Of a stretch of 64,000 bases of DNA, positions 49,946 to 60,989 are shown one piece after another; position 1 is the first letter of the stretch, and every line of letters starts with the position of its first letter. The notes under the pieces are model-generated. The model was not told where the DNA came from. It made no database searches and was given only the letters and a program-made list of their open reading frames with translations. The translations under genes and the position numbers were made by a program. This DNA comes from Arcuatula senhousia (Eukaryota > Mollusca > Bivalvia > Mytilida > Mytilidae), in NCBI GenBank assembly GCA_963971305.1, contig OZ020307.1, positions 199,501 to 263,500 of the forward strand, in the 5' to 3' direction.

Positions 49946-52479
49946 TATAAAGTCTTTTATTTTTGCAATTTAATAAACACGTTGACACCTTAAACATTTC
50001 ATGACGTTTCTGGATTTGCTTTATGGCCGATCCATACATTAGCAATACGGTAAGTTGAATACGTCGCTGCAGATCTATATATAGGTATAGTCACGACGTT
50101 AAACTCCCCAGTCAGTCAGTTACATTAGCAATACACATCCTGATTGGAATGTTGTCAATTTTGAGAAAGGTGAGATGTACTTTAACATGTCAAACATGTT
50201 ATCTGTGTTCTTCATGGGATGTTTAATATAAATATAGTCTAAATATAAACTTTCCTATTAACCTCCACTTGTTAAAAATCATACTTTCTTTGCGTTAGTG
50301 TCTTCAGGTTGCAAGCGATAAAGCATCGCTGCTAATACCAAATATTGTTGAAAAATTCATGTGACGAATATTTCAAGCATAAGAACTCTTTTACCCCCAG
50401 AAACAGTCTCTGCATAATTTGCGTCGTGTCTTTCATTTCACATGGATGTGACCGACCGTGTATTGCCTTTGTTCTTTTGTAATTAATGCTACTAAATTTT
50501 ATGCGTTTTCATCAAAATAACAATTTATTTAAACAACATGATGTCATCCATTAGTATTTTTTCGTTATTAAATGTACCAATAACAGATTTGAGAGATAAC
50601 AATTTCGCTACATGTTTTACAGTAAGATGCTAGACATGCGCCAGTTTGCTGAACTGATTTGTGCCAATTTACCCGAACATTTACATATAAATATGAAGGA
50701 TATTATGAAGTTCGAAAAAGAATTTTGTAAGGAATCCCCTCTTTCAAAATAAATTATTATTTAATAAAACAAATTTAAACTTAAAAAAAAAGCTATAACA
50801 ACACAGTGAGAAAAAAATCATGAAAGTCTGTAAATAACCCCCCCCCCAAAAAAAAAGTGTGGTGTAAATGATACACTGGCGCAAATAAGTTGTTACGAAA
50901 AAGGACGTCAGAGTAACGTAAACCAATATTTATCCTCTTAAAACATGATAAATTCAAATTCGAATTCCATTCATATTCATACTTAATTCATTAATGATCG
51001 ATTTGAAAAAGAAGTAATTGGATCGTGGGAACAATTTTTTAGATTTATTTTAAAGTTCAGTTGTTAAGTAGTATAAAATTTACGTTTTATCATAGACCTG
51101 TATTTTTGGTAACAGAGTTTTTGCAACTACCAATAAATATTTCTAATTGGTCCCACTATCAATCAAATTCTTGAATGAAATTTTTTCTTACTTCCAGGGT
51201 TCGACATTAATTTTCAGAATTTTTTAGTATAATTGAAATTAAAAAACATTTGTTTTGCTTTTTCTGCGTTGCTATGATTAGCCTTTCGTACTTACTTTAA
51301 AGAAATTTCAGGAATTTCAAGTTGTATAATTTAGAAAATTGAAAATTGCAAGTCTTTCTATCGTATGTTTTTAATTTGAAAAGAATTGGTGTGCAAGTAA
51401 TTTTTAAGCATCTATCAGCAATACAATATATTTCATTTTTTTATGAAATACATTCAATGATGCGTAACTTTGTTTATTGACTTCGAAATTCGTCGATATC
51501 CATGATACCTGTTTATTGTCAACCAGTTTCGATCGGTAAATTCGGGGCACATCTAAGGTTTTTTTAATGCACTAGAGAAAGAACTCAAAAACAATTTAGA
51601 TATCTTTATATAACTTTTGAAATAACTTATTTTTAACATTCCGAGACCTTTAACATAATTTTGAATGGCCTCAAACAGAAACACCATGTCCTTGGTGCAT
51701 AATTGGGGTCATCAGTGCACAAAGGAGTCCTGTGTGGTATTTAGACGTACTGCCGCCACCCTCTCGGGTGGTTTTCTCAAGCAATGACGTGTTACGCACA
51801 GAAACATCAACAACCTGCTTCCGTTTCTGACCTGTGAAATTTGAAATCTTGTATAGAAGGTTAGGAGATAATGAAAATTGATATTATGCTTATATTTTTA
51901 CGTGCAGATAAAGATAAAACGATACAATTTTAATAACATCCCGCTTTTATGTATTAAGTGACATCACTTATATTTTACAAACAGGAAGTAGATGAGCAGC
52001 GTGTATAAAGTTGTTACATACAAGCACAATATGGCACATGTATTATGATTAAAACTGATGAAGTATAATGCATCATTTATCTGTATTCTACAACATTTTA
52101 ATACGAAGTATGTAGCTCAGAAAAATAAAAAGTGTGAACATAAGTTCCGTTCGTCTGTTACACCGTAAGTGACCATCTGTAACAGATTATGTACACGTTT
52201 AAAACTTTCATTACATTTCACAGGTTTGAAATGTTTAGAGTGATGATTTTTTTTAGAATTGTAAACTGTTTCAAGTACAGGTATGCCAATTAACCTGCTT
52301 CGAAGACAGATATACAAGATAATATACAAGTCGTTAGCAATAAAAATCCTGTCGGGACAACCATCAATATAAATCAAGAAATTTTCACAGCAGTTTTTAT
52401 ACAATTTGTTAACTAATCAAAGCGTCTAACTACTCTGTGAGTAAATAAACCGGGCTTTCTGCACTCACACTATATGCTA

Positions 52480-53110
52480 GAAATAAGGTCACTGTGACCT
52501 ATCTTTTATGCACGAACGACTTCGTTAAGTTCTTTGTAAAGGTCTATTACTTGGATACTTGATGTTGGAGGTCAATGATATTTCACCACTAGATGTGTCT
52601 TTGGTAGGTTGACACCACCGACTAGAAATTAAGACACTATGACCTATATATTACACACGAATGACTTAGATAAAGTTCTTGATTAAGGTCCATATCTCTG
52701 ATACTAGATGTTAGGGGTCAATGATATTTCACCACCAAATGGGTCTTGGGTAGGGCTACACCACCCACTAGAAATTAAGTCACTGTGACCTATATTTTAT
52801 GCATGAATGACTTTGGTTACGTTCTTGGTTAAGGTTTATAACTTGGATACAACATGTTGAGGGTCAATGATATTTCATCACTAGATGTGTCTTGGGTAAC
52901 ATGACATCACCCACTAGAAATAAGGTCACTGCGACCTATATTTTACGTATGAATGACTTAGATTAAATCCTTTGTTAAGGTCCATTTCCCAATACTATAT
53001 GTAAGGGGTCAAATTTTACTACTAGATGAACCTTGGGAACACGGCATCACCCACCAGAAATTAGGTCACTGTGGCATATATTTTACGCAAAAATGCTTTT
53101 AATCTATTTC
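52480..53110. repeat. Tandem ~145 bp repeats with AGGTCA palindromes
   Basis: Five diverged copies start near 52486, 52640, 52781, 52925 and 53064, each with (A/G)GTCACTGTGACCTAT or a near match followed by TTTTATGCATGAATGAC-like sequence. In the first copy AGGTCACTGTGACCT (52486-52500) is a perfect palindrome. Confidence 0.8.
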
Positions 53111-54244
53111 TCTGTAAAGGTCCACATCCCAGGTAATACATATGATAATAATATTGCAAGAACGGGAGGGACATCCTGTGGCTCATATACACATTTTCTA
53201 GTATATGGCTGAAATCTTTCTTAATCCTGCTGCTAAAATATCTTTAAAGGATAATACCGACCCCCCCCCCCTTTTTGAAGTTTTAAAATGGTTGGTTCCT
53301 TAATTCTCTTTAATAAATGCTCTCTCTGTTTAAATCTCGGGGGAAATGAAAGGAGGTCACATTTCTTTAAATTTGAACATGATGATGCAGATTATTTTCT
53401 AGTGCAAATTTCTACTACATTTGTATGACTATTTTAATAAACTAAAATGACAAAAAAAAAGATAAATTGTTGGAACTAGCTACGTGCACACGGCTGTGTT
53501 AACTGAAAAAGTCACCAGGTTTCCTCATGTGAAATAGTGAAACCTTTGGTTCACACGGAAAACTAAATTCGGATCACAGTGACTGTGGCGAAACCAAAAA
53601 CGTGTAACACAGTATTTTTTACAAACAAAAGTGAGAAAAAAGAAATAATATATATGTGTTGTTTTTTTTTATAGAATAAAAACCTTAATACCCTGTAAAC
53701 CTGAGTCTTCTTTAATCTTACAGAATTAGCCAAACATTTTTCTTTTTAAACAACCGGGAAAACGTAGCCAGTGTCTAAACTGTTTTAAAATTATATATTC
53801 AATTATTGGTAATGACTTAAGTGGGTGGTCCGGAATTGCAAACTACGAATTTTGCACACCATATATCTACAGACCATACTGTTAAAAAACTTAATCTCCA
53901 AGCAAAGAAAAAAAAAAACTACAACAAAGTAAAGTATTTCTATTTGCATTGTTCAAACTCAAAATAAATTCTGGAACTTTGTTGTCATCTTAATTTTGAA
54001 ATGGGGGGCTATGGTTAAATTTGGAAAAAAAATCAGGATGCTAAAAAAGGCAGGGCAGTGCGCATGCTTTGAATTGAAAAAAAAAGACAAGATGTTGTTT
54101 TTGAAAAGAGTAATTTTTAAACCAAAATTTGCATAAGAGCGCAAAAAAATCCCATCTACTTTTTCCCCGTTTATAAAATGACAGGATTAGAAATCCCCCC
54201 TTCTCCGTAAAAAAAACAAATTGACGGTCTCTATTAATAAGACT
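53111..54244. other. Right interior of the CACTA-like element, no gene recognised
   Basis: AT-rich DNA with a C13 run near 53262 and several A or T runs. Open frames are short and unremarkable. Nothing else is supported. Confidence 0.5.
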
Positions 54245-54804
54245 AACTAAACACATTTTAAGTTGAGATTGTTGTAAAATGACTTACTGAACTTTTATAA
54301 AGTTTGAATGCGTCTAAAATTACTGACAAAACGCAAAATAGTTGCATTAGGTGTACAATGACTGATCCAACCGAGACAAAAAATTAATAGTTGTAAAAGG
54401 ACTAACCCAACACACTTTAAGTTGAATCAGTTGTAAGGCGTTTGACCCAACGCATATTAGGTTGGAATAACTGATTAAGGACTGTCCCAACCCAACATAA
54501 GTTGAATCAGTTGTCAAATGTTTTACCCAACGCATATTAAGTTTGAACAAATGTAAAAGGACTGAACCAACTTAAATAAAGTTGAATTAGTTATGAGACG
54601 ACTGACACAACTAAAAAAAAGTTGGGTCAGTCATTATTGAACATAAGTAAATAAAATATGTTTAATGCAGTCGAAAGAAACTGCTGTCACAACCCTGACA
54701 AATGCCAACAGTCTTTTTGACAGTACTTTTCGGTTATTATTTTAAATTATCAGTTGCATAACGCCTGACTATGGTACAGACAGTCGTTTATTTTGCCAGT
54801 AGTG
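54245..54804. repeat. Right terminal inverted repeat of the CACTA-like element
   Basis: The reverse complement of the left end, including the subterminal GTTGGGTCAGTC-type repeats in opposite orientation. The outermost bases read GCCAGTAGTG before the duplicated TAT. Confidence 0.85.
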
Positions 54805-56036
54805 TATGGTCTTGCTTAAAAAAGTTTAAGGAAAGATACGGGCCTGAAAGACAAGAAATAAAGTAGCAGGCTGAAACACTGAGCAATATATTCCAAGTTG
54901 TATAGTTCCAAGTTTTCAAGTTTTCAAGTCCAATGAAAATGTTTACTATCGATAAAAGAGACATTTCCGAGTGAGTAAATGTGGGTTGTATCTCGGAAGT
55001 ACAATACAGATTACTTCCCTTTTACCAAACACTATTTTTATACGACCGCAAAACGTTTTCCTGCAGTCTAAGGAGACAATTTATAAGGATGTTCTTGCCA
55101 TAAATTATGCTTACATTGTCCAGTGAATGATTTTATAGGAGTACTTTTACCATAAAAATGTGTTCGTGTAGTCTTAGGGGTATATTTATATGGATTTTAT
55201 TGTCCTAGAGTGTGGTTATATATGGGAACGAGTACCCCAAAAGGTGGCAATATTGTTTTAAAGGATATTTATAAGGATATAATTGCCATAAACTGTGAGG
55301 AAATACATTATATGGTCATTGATACTATCAAATGGGATGATTTTGTCCCAGGAGTAAAAGAATAAGGGTGAGTGAATGTAGGTCGTAACATCCAACCTAA
55401 CATGTATCATGATTTTCTCCCTTTGAATTGACACAGTTTATATGCATTTGAAGGTACCGTTTGTAAAGGGAAACTCGTCAGCATTCAAAAACAGTTTGAA
55501 TTTTTAAAATCGGTTGAAAAATGACTGAGATAGTAAAAGAATAAGGGTGAGTGAATGTAGGTCGTAACATCCAACCTAACATGTTTCATGATTTTCTCCC
55601 TTAGAATTGACACCGTTTATATGCATTTGAAGGTACCGTTCGTAAAGGGAAACTCGTTAGCATTCAAAAACAGTTTGAATTTTTAAAATCTGTTGAAAAA
55701 TGACTGAGATATTGTCTTTTGAAATTTACCTTTCATAGTTATAGAAATATATTATCTCCCTTTAAAATACGTATGCAAATTAGCTCTACCACTATAATTG
55801 TTTCTATACCGAAGACCCACCATATATAGGAAACGATTACTTCATTAAATATCGGCGCATGCGCAGTAGAATAAAAGGGTTAGGGTTCGGGTTAATTAAA
55901 GAAGTTCCGGCTAAACTTAACCCTAACCCTGACTCTAACCCTAACCCTTTATTCATACGCCAACCATATAACATACCAATAAAATATCAATACATCGGTG
56001 GGGTCCCCCTCTATACGATACCTAACCCTAACCCTA
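54805..56036. repeat. Proximal repeat family, copy C4, right part
   Basis: It resumes C4 at TATGGTCTTGCTTAAAAAAG and continues through the two ~175 bp tandem copies, the NRF-1-like palindrome (55855-55864) and a short TTAGGG/CCCTAA zone. It stops at CCCTAACCCTATGCAGATT, the last clear member of the family in the window. Confidence 0.9.
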
Positions 56037-56562
56037 TGCAGATTTTGGGATTAATCCTATCCAGATCATCAATACCTCCTAGTTTTTCGAGGTTTGCTAC
56101 GTTACGGAAAATCTAACCACACAACCCCATTGATATTCAGACTGTAAGTAGAAAAGTTTCTGAGCTTTCAATAAACATATGACACATGTGCTGAATATTT
56201 GAAAAAAAACCTGCAAGTAATCATGTTAGTGTTTTTGGCAATGGAAAATCAATGAGCCAGTTGAGGCAAATTAATGATCTACGAATCTTTCCACAATACA
56301 TAAGATTCAAAACCAGTCCCTAAATTGTAAAAGAAAGACCAATTTCTGGACATAGAACAACAAACAGATATATGAAAGGGACAAACAAAAGTTTTGACAA
56401 GGAATCCTGGCTTAGGAGAGTAACATATAAAATGTGGCGGGGTTAACCTAGCTTTTTGGCCCCACAACCCCCTTATTCATAGTCTTGTACAGACATTATC
56501 ACATTAAATTTTATGGTTGCATAATACAAAAAAATAACCTGTTAAATTAGTTGTCTAAGTAA
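56037..56562. other. Transition to low-copy DNA with a dispersed-repeat piece
   Basis: From the end of C4 the sequence no longer matches the arrays. A stretch at ~56390-56475 (GGCTTAGGAGAGTAACATAT, GTGGCGGGGTTAACCTAGC, TTTTTGGCCCCACAACCCCC) has a diverged relative at ~58125-58185 (GGTGGGGTAAACCAGGTTTT, CCAAACCTCCC). This suggests a dispersed repeat of molluscan type. No gene is recognised. Confidence 0.45.
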
Positions 56563-56798
56563 TTACTTGTAAGGGTTCTTTAGGGAAATATCAATTTGCA
56601 AAAGAGCTGAGTTGTAAACTATTATATCATATTTAAATTTTGATTGAGGTGATATTTTCGAAGAAATATTACAATTACAATTAACAGGCCAATTTTTTGA
56701 GGCATGGTCAGAAATAAAGAAATGATCAGAGATCGTTACCCCTCTGTATGGTGAATATTCCTCGTTTTCTACAGTTATTTTGATAATAGATGAACCGA
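56563..56798 (-). CDS. Possible 3' exon of an unrecognised gene
   Basis: On the minus strand an acceptor-like CATTCTAAAAG precedes an open frame of 77 codons ending in a stop. The partial codon at the exon start (2 bases) fits the 1-base overhang of the next exon upstream, so the two would splice in frame across a 129-base intron. The peptide is mixed hydrophobic/polar with a Cys-Asn-Cys-Asn motif and matches no family I know. It could also be chance. Confidence 0.25.
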
Positions 56799-56927
56799 CT
56801 TTTAGAATGAAAATGATAGTCAACATTGTCAGCTTATTGTTATTGCACATTTAGTAGGTAAAACATTTTTTTTACAAATAACTTTGATGTTTCTGTTCTT
56901 ATCTTCTTTAAATTCATTAATACTTAC

Positions 56928-57106
56928 CAGTACATAAATCAGAAGTGATTCCCTTATTATATTTCAAAATTGCCTGGTAGTTATAAGCTCTTTTTTTTCC
57001 GTCATGCTTAACAAATGAGTGTGCTGTGTTAATCAATATAAATATCTCATTTATCGTCAGACAATCAAGCATTGCTTTTGCATTTTGGTAAATCATTCCA
57101 AACTGC
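56928..57106 (-). CDS. Possible internal exon of the same unrecognised gene
   Basis: On the minus strand TTTTTCTATAG (acceptor-like) opens a 179-base frame without stops, ending at CTG followed by GTAAGTATT, a strong donor. It encodes ~59 residues including two cysteines and a KHDGKKRAYNYQ stretch. Splice phases (2 at the start, 1 at the end) agree with the exon at 56563-56798. No upstream exon was found with confidence, and the protein is not recognised. Confidence 0.3.
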
Positions 57107-58259
57107 CTATAGAAAAACACATCATAGTTTTAGAGCATATATGTTACTTGCCAGTGGCACAGCTATGCTCTGTGTCCTGGTAAGGTTACGTTTGGGTTAG
57201 GGTAAGAGTTCACAGATGGCATCAATACTGTTGGGGTTTTGGCTACTTAGTTCAAGAACAAATTGCTAGGTGTATCAGCGTTTACGATACATTAAAAGGT
57301 TTGCAATTAACCCAGCTCAGAATCGTGCAGTTGTAAAAGAATGCAATAATTGCTTCTTTTCTAAGAGACTGGAACAACTTTAAATCTTTAGCGTTCATAA
57401 CGTTGTTTTAATTTATCAATATTATCACTAATGACTGCCTCTAATTTCCCCATGGGCTTTTACTCTTGAATTGTTCTCGGAAAAATAAAAGCATTCGACC
57501 ATATTCCTGCTACAAATATCAGCCCTTTAACAAGTAATTTTTTTTGATGAAAAAATCCATACAAGTTATTACTTGTAAAATCTTAACTTGTACAGTTTTA
57601 ACTTGTATGATCAATATTATCACACCGATAATTACTTGCATGACTCGGCCATATAATTAACAACAAGTTTAAAATAGGGTGAGTGTTACGGTTACGGTTA
57701 CGGTTAAGGTTAAGGTAAGATTAGGGTAAGGGTAAGGGTTCAGAAACGAAATAAGTCTAGATCTGTTGCTGGTCAATCTGACACCAGATCTCTATCAGAC
57801 ACGTTCAATGACTTTCTCATTAGCCTTCAACAACCTTTGTGTGTTTTCATGTTCAAACCACTTTGTTTTCTCTCGGAAACACAAAAACTACTGAATATCA
57901 ATTAACAACAAAGGGGGAACAGATGTATTTTCCCCTTTTTACAGACACTCCCGCATAATCTGTGACGTGGCCCGCTTCCAACTGTTTATACTTGTTTGAA
58001 ATAAAGGTAATAACAAAACTACCGAACTTGAATGATCAATCTCATATCCCAGAGAAAATGACAAAAACGAATCAATCATACCGGAAAATTGGTGGATCGC
58101 AATGGTCCTGACTTGGTACAGGCATTCCCAACGAAATGGTGGGGTAAACCAGGTTTTATGGCGCCAAACCTCCCTCTTCCATTGCGATCTTAGGATCCGG
58201 TAATGACCATAGAACACAATATAGTTGTGAGACACAATAGGGATATTGAGGTGATAATC
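57107..58259. other. Low-copy DNA with two telomere-like patches
   Basis: GGTAAGGTTACGTTTGGGTTAGGGTAAG lies near 57179-57206, and a longer patch of GGTTACGGTTAAGGTTAAGG and GGGTAAGG units lies at 57685-57739. Both are G-rich on the + strand, opposite to all long tracts on the left. ACTTGTA motifs repeat near 57560-57640. A dispersed-repeat piece lies near 58125-58185. No gene is supported. Confidence 0.6.
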
Positions 58260-58622
58260 TCAGTACAGCAGACCAGTCAAACACGAAGTAAAACAATTAG
58301 CCACCATATCTATTAACTCAATTTTTAACTTTTCTACTAGTGGCTGATAACGAAGAAAGAATTTTTTTAAGGGATCGTATGAGACGTATTTTCTTATAGC
58401 CCTGCTCCAAAAGAACTGAACCTCTTCATTCTGAGGAGTACCTCTTTGGCACAGAAAATTATTCAATGTATTTAAAATCATATTTTGAATAAAAATTATA
58501 TAATATTTTGGGTTAACATAAATGTATTGCACCCAAATGGTAAGAATTCCAAAACCCGTTCGATAAAATGAACTTGTCCAGCATTTACTAGTTTCGTCTT
58601 CAGTGTGTATTAATTGTGTATC
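58260..58622 (-). CDS. Possible terminal exon of an unrecognised gene
   Basis: On the minus strand a good acceptor (TTTGTTTATTCTAG) is followed by 120 open codons and a stop. The second half (from about residue 61) has a coding-like composition rich in K, E, L and aromatic residues, with a cysteine pair near the C-terminus. The first half lies in the ~5 kb tandem duplication and is repeated near 63456-63636. There the frame meets a stop soon after the breakpoint. The family is not recognised, and it could be an old transposon open frame. Confidence 0.3.
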   Translation of the reverse strand, partial: DTQLIHTEDETSKCWTSSFYRTGFGILTIWVQYIYVNPKYYIIFIQNMILNTLNNFLCQRGTPQNEEVQFFWSRAIRKYVSYDPLKKFFLRYQPLVEKLKIELIDMVANCFTSCLTGLLY

Positions 58623-59000
58623 CTAGAATAAACAAATGAGATAAGAGCAATACTTAAAAGTAGAGTGCATGATCAATCAAGTTTCAAATATCATTAAAAA
58701 GTTCGTTTTGTAAATTGCAAAGGTTTTAATAAAACTCGTGTGTATCATTTAGAAATAAAGATATATAAAAACAATGCATTGAATTCTGATATATTTGAAA
58801 AGTAATATAGAAAATAAGGAATAAGGCAGATTACTCCGTCTTGACTGACAAAAAAAAGCAAAACTCATGATTATATAAGGCAGCTAACGCTTGTCTAAAA
58901 AATGCGTTTAATCAACTTTGCAAAATCGAGATTGAATCATGCAAGTGGAATTGAAGCGTTCATTTTGCAGAAATAAAAACATTATGATTATCCAGCAAAT
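58442..59000. repeat. Left copy of a ~5.01 kb tandem duplication (matched part)
   Basis: It matches 63456-64000 at an offset of 5,014 bases (up to 5,016 after small indels), with only a few differences over ~545 bp, e.g. in an A run near 58855. The match runs off the end of the window, so the duplicated segment is at least as long as the ~5 kb period or ends beyond view. Confidence 0.92.
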
Positions 59001-59215
59001 AGTTCACTTGCGGTAATTAATTGTTTGTCGTCAAATTAATATTTTTTTTTTATTTAAAAAAAAGGAAAAAAGTAAAATACTAGAAATATCAAATCAAATG
59101 TTATGTAGTCTCTAAATTGTTTGGATAAATAAGAACCCAACCAAGTGTGATCTTATCAAATGTTGGTAACAGCTTAACAACCAATAAAATCATCATTGAT
59201 ACTGATTCTAAAACA
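58869..59215. repeat. Left arm of a ~340 bp inverted repeat
   Basis: Its reverse complement lies at ~60505-60840. Shared landmarks are AATCGAGATTGAATCAT, AAAAAAGTAAAATACTAGAAA, CAAATGTTATGTAGTCTCT and TTTTATTGGTTGTTA. Arms differ at roughly one base in six by eye. They enclose ~1.3 kb that contains the possible cysteine-rich peptide gene. Confidence 0.75.
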
Positions 59216-59738
59216 CGATGCTTGACGTCAAATCAAGAACAAAATTATATAGTAGGTTTGGTCAATAACGAGTTACTGACACTTAATAAACGCGATAACG
59301 GACAAGCTTTGTCTAACAATGGACAGAAATCACATGGAAAAATGTTTTCCTTTCTGTAGTTGCATAAGTAATAGCTAGGCGTCGGATATTTATATCTTGT
59401 TTCTTTCAAAAAACTTCATACATTTTAGAAAAACCTGTGTTCTGTGCACAATACGATTTTTCCCTAACAAAACGACTCATTAAATTTTGCAGCTGTTTTT
59501 ACCAAACCTTAATTAATTATTACTAACGTTTAAAAATTTCGATCAACAAATGAAACCTCTTAATATGACAAAGATTTTTTTTATTTATACTCATTTACTG
59601 CTCGTTTTTTTTTTTAAATTCTTTAACTTGCAAGATTTCAACCAAAAGAAACACCATTAAAATAGAGAAAGAGAAAAATAAATTCAGAACTTTCCTGTCT
59701 TTCTATCGCTGAAGTGGCTAAAGTAAAATATTAAAACT

Positions 59739-59869
59739 TCAAATTAAATATAACTTACAACAGCATAATTTCCCAGAGTAACAAGTGTCAGTAATTACAC
59801 CGCTGCAGTCGTCGGATGCTTTGAAACAACTGTAAGCTGGTCCTTTCTTCTGTCAAGCTCGTGTGCATC
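59739..59869 (-). pseudogene. Possible second exon of a small secreted cysteine-rich peptide, with in-frame TGA
   Basis: After CATATTACAG the minus strand has a frame that continues the exon at 60023-60101 in phase. It reads 4 codons, an in-frame TGA (near 59853), then 36 sense codons and a natural stop. The latter part has five cysteines, spaced C-x6-C-x8-C-x5-C-C, followed by a short tail. Such spacing is common in secreted disulfide-rich peptides. The early stop means a broken gene, a wrong exon model or a sequence error. The family is not recognised. Confidence 0.25.
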
Positions 59870-60022
59870 CTGTAATATGATTACATTATTAAATGGTTGC
59901 ATTATGTTATGATCAAATACAGAATATTACAGGGATAAGAGATTAATGAACATTCTTTAAACAAAATTTTGAGATATCATTGAATACATCAGTGACACTA
60001 AGAATTGAATGTTATTTATCAC

Positions 60023-60101
60023 CTGCACATAACAAACAGCGGTCACCAAAACATGTTATGGCTATACAAAAGAATAATAATAACTTCGTGGTCGTCAACA
60101 T
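60023..60101 (-). CDS. Possible signal-peptide exon
   Basis: On the minus strand an ATG opens 26 codons: a short polar start with one lysine, then a hydrophobic stretch rich in Leu, Phe, Ile and Ala, then a Cys-containing region. This is the shape of a secretory signal peptide. The frame ends at GCAG followed by GTGATAAAT, a donor-like site, leaving phase 1. That phase matches the exon at 59739-59869 across a 153-base intron. It is a suggestive but unproven gene start. Confidence 0.3.
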
Positions 60102-60504
60102 TTCTTGCTGAAACAATGCCAATAATATAGTTGTTATGACAAGACAATGTGACTAATGGAAAGACAATATTATTCCTTTAATTCGTAATGCTTGCGTAAC
60201 ACATGCTTTTGAATTAAAATTTGAAAATGAACTTGCACAGTTGGATAGATATATTAACAAATTGCAACAGAAGGTGTCTCCATAATTACGTAAAAAACGA
60301 GACAGTCTGACTTTTATCATGATCTGCAGATATTAAGTTTAACATATTACAAAGCTCTCGTCAGCTACATGTGCCATCGAAGAAGTTAAGAAAAACCTCA
60401 AAAACTCGACGTCTTAGACGTGCAAAATGGACCCAATGCCAATTTATCTCCTTAAAACCAACTATATATTTTCTCTTGATTTGGCTTCATCATTCATTTA
60501 TGCC

Positions 60505-60840
60505 ATGGGGGGGGTATCGTTGATAATTTTATTGGTTGTTATGCTGTTTACGCATTACACTTTTATCCAAACAAGTTAAGAGACTACATAACATTTGATT
60601 AGAATACAGGAGAAAATAATTTTTTTAATTTCTAGTATTTTACTTTTTTCTTTTTAAATGAAATTGATTGATTTGACGAGAAACAATTAATTACTGCAAA
60701 TAACCTATTACCTGTATAATCATAATGATTTTATATCTCCAAAATGTACGCTTCAATTCCGCAAGTATGATTCAATCTCGATTTTTTAAAGTATATTAAA
60801 CGCAGTTATTTAACACGGCTTATAATCTAACCCAATCACA
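60505..60840. repeat. Right arm of the ~340 bp inverted repeat
   Basis: The reverse-complement partner of 58869-59215, with landmarks such as TAACAACCAATAAAAT on the opposite strand and ATGATTCAATCTCGATT near its right end. It overlaps the start of another inverted relationship (60805-60905 with 63305-63405). Confidence 0.75.
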
Positions 60841-60905
60841 ACCGAATGTTATGACGAGAAAATCCTCAGAGGAACTTCTGGATCTGATTCGGAGGAACTA
60901 AAATC
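60805..60905. repeat. Inverted relative of the segment behind the Penelope-like fragment
   Basis: CCCAATCACAACCGAATG and GGAGGAACTA here match, in reverse complement, CATTCGGCTGTGATTGGG and TAGTTCCTCC at 63305-63405, with partial similarity between and beyond them. The two arms bracket the LINE and Penelope-like fragments. Confidence 0.65.
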
Positions 60906-60989
60906 TTTTTTTCACAAGTTGTGACCACTGATCGTGACCCCGTGCGTTGCTTTAAAACAATTAAAAAAAATTAAGAATGTCATCATACC

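Larger units (their letters stand above)
48001..52480. other. Interior of the CACTA-like element, no gene recognised
   Basis: This is AT-rich sequence with only short frames (under 85 codons) that resemble nothing known to me. It contains a palindrome (48979-49026), a TTTA microsatellite near 49404-49430, a ~200 bp local duplication (49560-49945), and other pieces of the CATAGACCTGTATA motif near 49454 and 51090. A small stem CCACCC-TCTC-GGGTGG lies at ~51757-51772. Splice-like sites flank 48596-48639, but the reading frame is too short to call an exon. Confidence 0.6.
46371..54804. mobile_element. 8.4 kb CACTA-like DNA transposon, non-autonomous
   Basis: Both ends read CACTACTGGCAAAATAAAC inward. 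The flanking TAT is duplicated (46368-46370 and 54805-54807), and copies C1-C3 show the empty site ATCATGTATGGTC. Termini beginning CACTA with a 3 bp duplication and arrays of short subterminal repeats are the hallmarks of the CACTA/EnSpm superfamily. No open frame of transposase size or recognisable transposase motif is seen: the longest frames are under 100 codons. The element is therefore non-autonomous or decayed. The long terminal repeats are unusual for the family, so another CMC-type lineage is possible. Confidence 0.85.

Noticed and set aside
51700..51850. Possible structured RNA around the CCACCC-TCTC-GGGTGG stem
   Set aside because: A single 6 bp hairpin with no tRNA or snRNA landmarks; no support beyond chance.
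46371..54804. Hidden transposase gene in the 8.4 kb element
   Set aside because: No frame over 100 codons and no transposase-like motif on either strand; splitting into many tiny exons would be needed.
58590..58615. Hammerhead-like CTGAAGACGAAAC on the minus strand
   Set aside because: Only one base separates CTGAAGA and GAAA, so stem II cannot form.
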